NCBI GenBank assembly: GCA_025453925.1
Contig: JALOPK010000056.1
Location: 1 to 14,344, forward strand
DNA length: 14,344 nt
Source of the DNA: Candidatus Eiseniibacteriota bacterium
GTDB taxonomy: Bacteria > JAFGKV01
Direction: 5' to 3'
Shown: piece after piece, positions 13,564-14,344 of the stretch
Position numbering within the stretch: the first letter of the stretch is position 1
Layout of the letters: each line of letters starts with the position of its first letter
The notes under the pieces: generated by a model
What the model was told of the DNA's origin: nothing
Database searches by the model: none
The model's input: only the letters and a program-made list of their open reading frames with translations
Translations under genes and position numbers: made by a program

Positions 13564-14344
13564 TGGGTCACCTCCGCGCCTGCGCCGGTTTCCACCGGAG
13601 CCATGCCATCCTGCGTCTTCATGTCATCGTATGTCGCCTGCAGTTTCCCATAGGCTGCCCGCGCCTGGTCGCTGGTCAACGGTGTCTGGTCCTGCACCAC
13701 GATCTCGTCTCCCTGGAGAATGTAGGGCGTGACCAGCACCATCAGCTCCACATCCGTCCGGCTGGTCCTCTTGCTCCTGAAGAGGTTGCCGAGGATCGGG
13801 ATGCTGCCGAGGATCGGCACGCGGGATTCCGCGATCACCTCATCGCTCTTCCGCAATCCCCCGATGACCGCGGTCTGGCCGCTGCCGAGGAGCATCTCGG
13901 TAGTGGCGCTCCGCGTGTCGATCACCGGCACGTTCTGCACCCAGTCGGTCACGAAGCTCTGCTCGGGGCGGAGGTTGAGCACGACATTGCCGTCGTGGGT
14001 CACGTGAGGGGTCGTCCTGAGAATTGTCCCGACCTTACGGAACTCCGTGGTCACCTGGCGATTGCCATCTTCGTCGGTGGTAACGGTTACATAGGGAATT
14101 TCCTGCCCCACGACAATCTCGGCGCCCTTGTGATTCAGGGTGACGACGCGGGGGCTTGACAGGATGTGGGCATTGCTGGTTTCCTGAATCACCCTGAGGA
14201 TGGCATCCAGATCGTACCGGTTCCGGATGATCCCGAACCGGATCTCACCAAACTTCTCAGGTTCAGGAGCCGTCTTCAGGTTCACGTACGATCGCGGGTT
14301 GTCGTAGTTTACCGCCGCCCAGTCAACCCCGAAGTCCGTCATGT
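13560..14344 (-). CDS. Secretin (GspD/PilQ family), C-terminal part
   Basis: The last roughly 260 residues of an outer-membrane secretin; the gene continues past the right edge. The visible part holds the secretin domain: SSPRVVTLNHKGAEIVVGQ, IPYVTV, GTILRTTPHV, then the signature GSGQTAVIGGLRKSDEV followed by VPILGSIPILGNLFR and ELMVLVTPYIL. Secretins form the outer-membrane channel of type II secretion and type IV pilus systems. After the domain comes a tail of about 60 residues, hydrophilic and rich in Gln, Thr and Asp, of the kind that can bind a pilotin or peptidoglycan. An ATG near the edge (14340-14342) lies inside the secretin and is not the start. T2SS versus T4P cannot be decided without the N-domains. 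Confidence 0.95.
   Translation of the reverse strand, partial: MTDFGVDWAAVNYDNPRSYVNLKTAPEPEKFGEIRFGIIRNRYDLDAILRVIQETSNAHILSSPRVVTLNHKGAEIVVGQEIPYVTVTTDEDGNRQVTTEFRKVGTILRTTPHVTHDGNVVLNLRPEQSFVTDWVQNVPVIDTRSATTEMLLGSGQTAVIGGLRKSDEVIAESRVPILGSIPILGNLFRSKRTSRTDVELMVLVTPYILQGDEIVVQDQTPLTSDQARAAYGKLQATYDDMKTQDGMAPVETGAGAEVTQ

Noticed and set aside
1-14344. CRISPR arrays, insertion sequences, phage or toxin-antitoxin modules
   Set aside because: No regularly spaced repeats, transposase motifs, terminal inverted repeats or phage genes were seen; the only sizeable repeat is the 99-bp pair at the left edge.

Overview
The window comes from a high-GC bacterium with a two-membrane (Gram-negative type) envelope. 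The evidence is the C-terminal domain of a secretin, a lipoprotein with a clear lipobox, and the last strands of an outer-membrane barrel. I cannot fix the phylum. The gene order dnaX-ybaB-recR-pgpA-cinA-thpR-recA-recX-alaS, together with a long SRP RNA that carries an Alu domain, fits an uncultivated lineage of the FCB/Gemmatimonadota/Eisenbacteria type better than a textbook proteobacterium. That placement is inference.

Layout. (1) 1-931, plus strand: a rearranged left edge. A 99-bp piece of a PAP2-type phosphatase gene is fused to the tail of an outer-membrane barrel gene. A second PAP2 copy follows, and it is frameshifted exactly where the 99-bp identity ends. (2) 932-1214: a convergent intergenic region with several hairpins. 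(3) 1215-12160, minus strand: one uninterrupted run of twelve genes, read right to left as dnaX, ybaB, recR, pgpA, cinA, thpR, recA, recX, alaS, a small unknown gene, rfbA, rfbD. Seven of the eleven junctions are 4-nt ATGA/GTGA overlaps, two are larger overlaps inside coding sequence (recA/recX, recX/alaS), and none of the remaining gaps exceeds 14 nt except that between ybaB and recR, which is 14. (4) 12288-12643, minus strand: a tRNA-Ala(CGC) gene followed after about 5 nt by a complete long-form SRP RNA of about 275 nt, just upstream of dnaX. (5) 12644-13002: non-coding, ending in a good terminator of the next unit. (6) 13003-14344, minus strand: a lipoprotein gene overlapping the end of a secretin gene that runs off the right edge.

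How the genes fit together. The large cluster joins replication (DnaX clamp loader), recombination and repair (YbaB, RecR, RecA, RecX), nucleotide repair and RNA-end chemistry (CinA, ThpR), membrane lipid synthesis (PgpA), translation (AlaS) and dTDP-rhamnose synthesis (RfbA, RfbD). The RNA pair upstream links it to protein targeting and alanine decoding; the alanyl-tRNA synthetase for that tRNA is encoded further down the same strand.

Most genes are ordinary housekeeping genes. The points most worth a second look are the tandem tRNA-Ala/long SRP RNA unit, the degenerate prenyl-synthase-like small protein between alaS and rfbA, recA having no intergenic promoter space, and the rearranged left edge, which may be either a real microhomology duplication or an assembly artefact.
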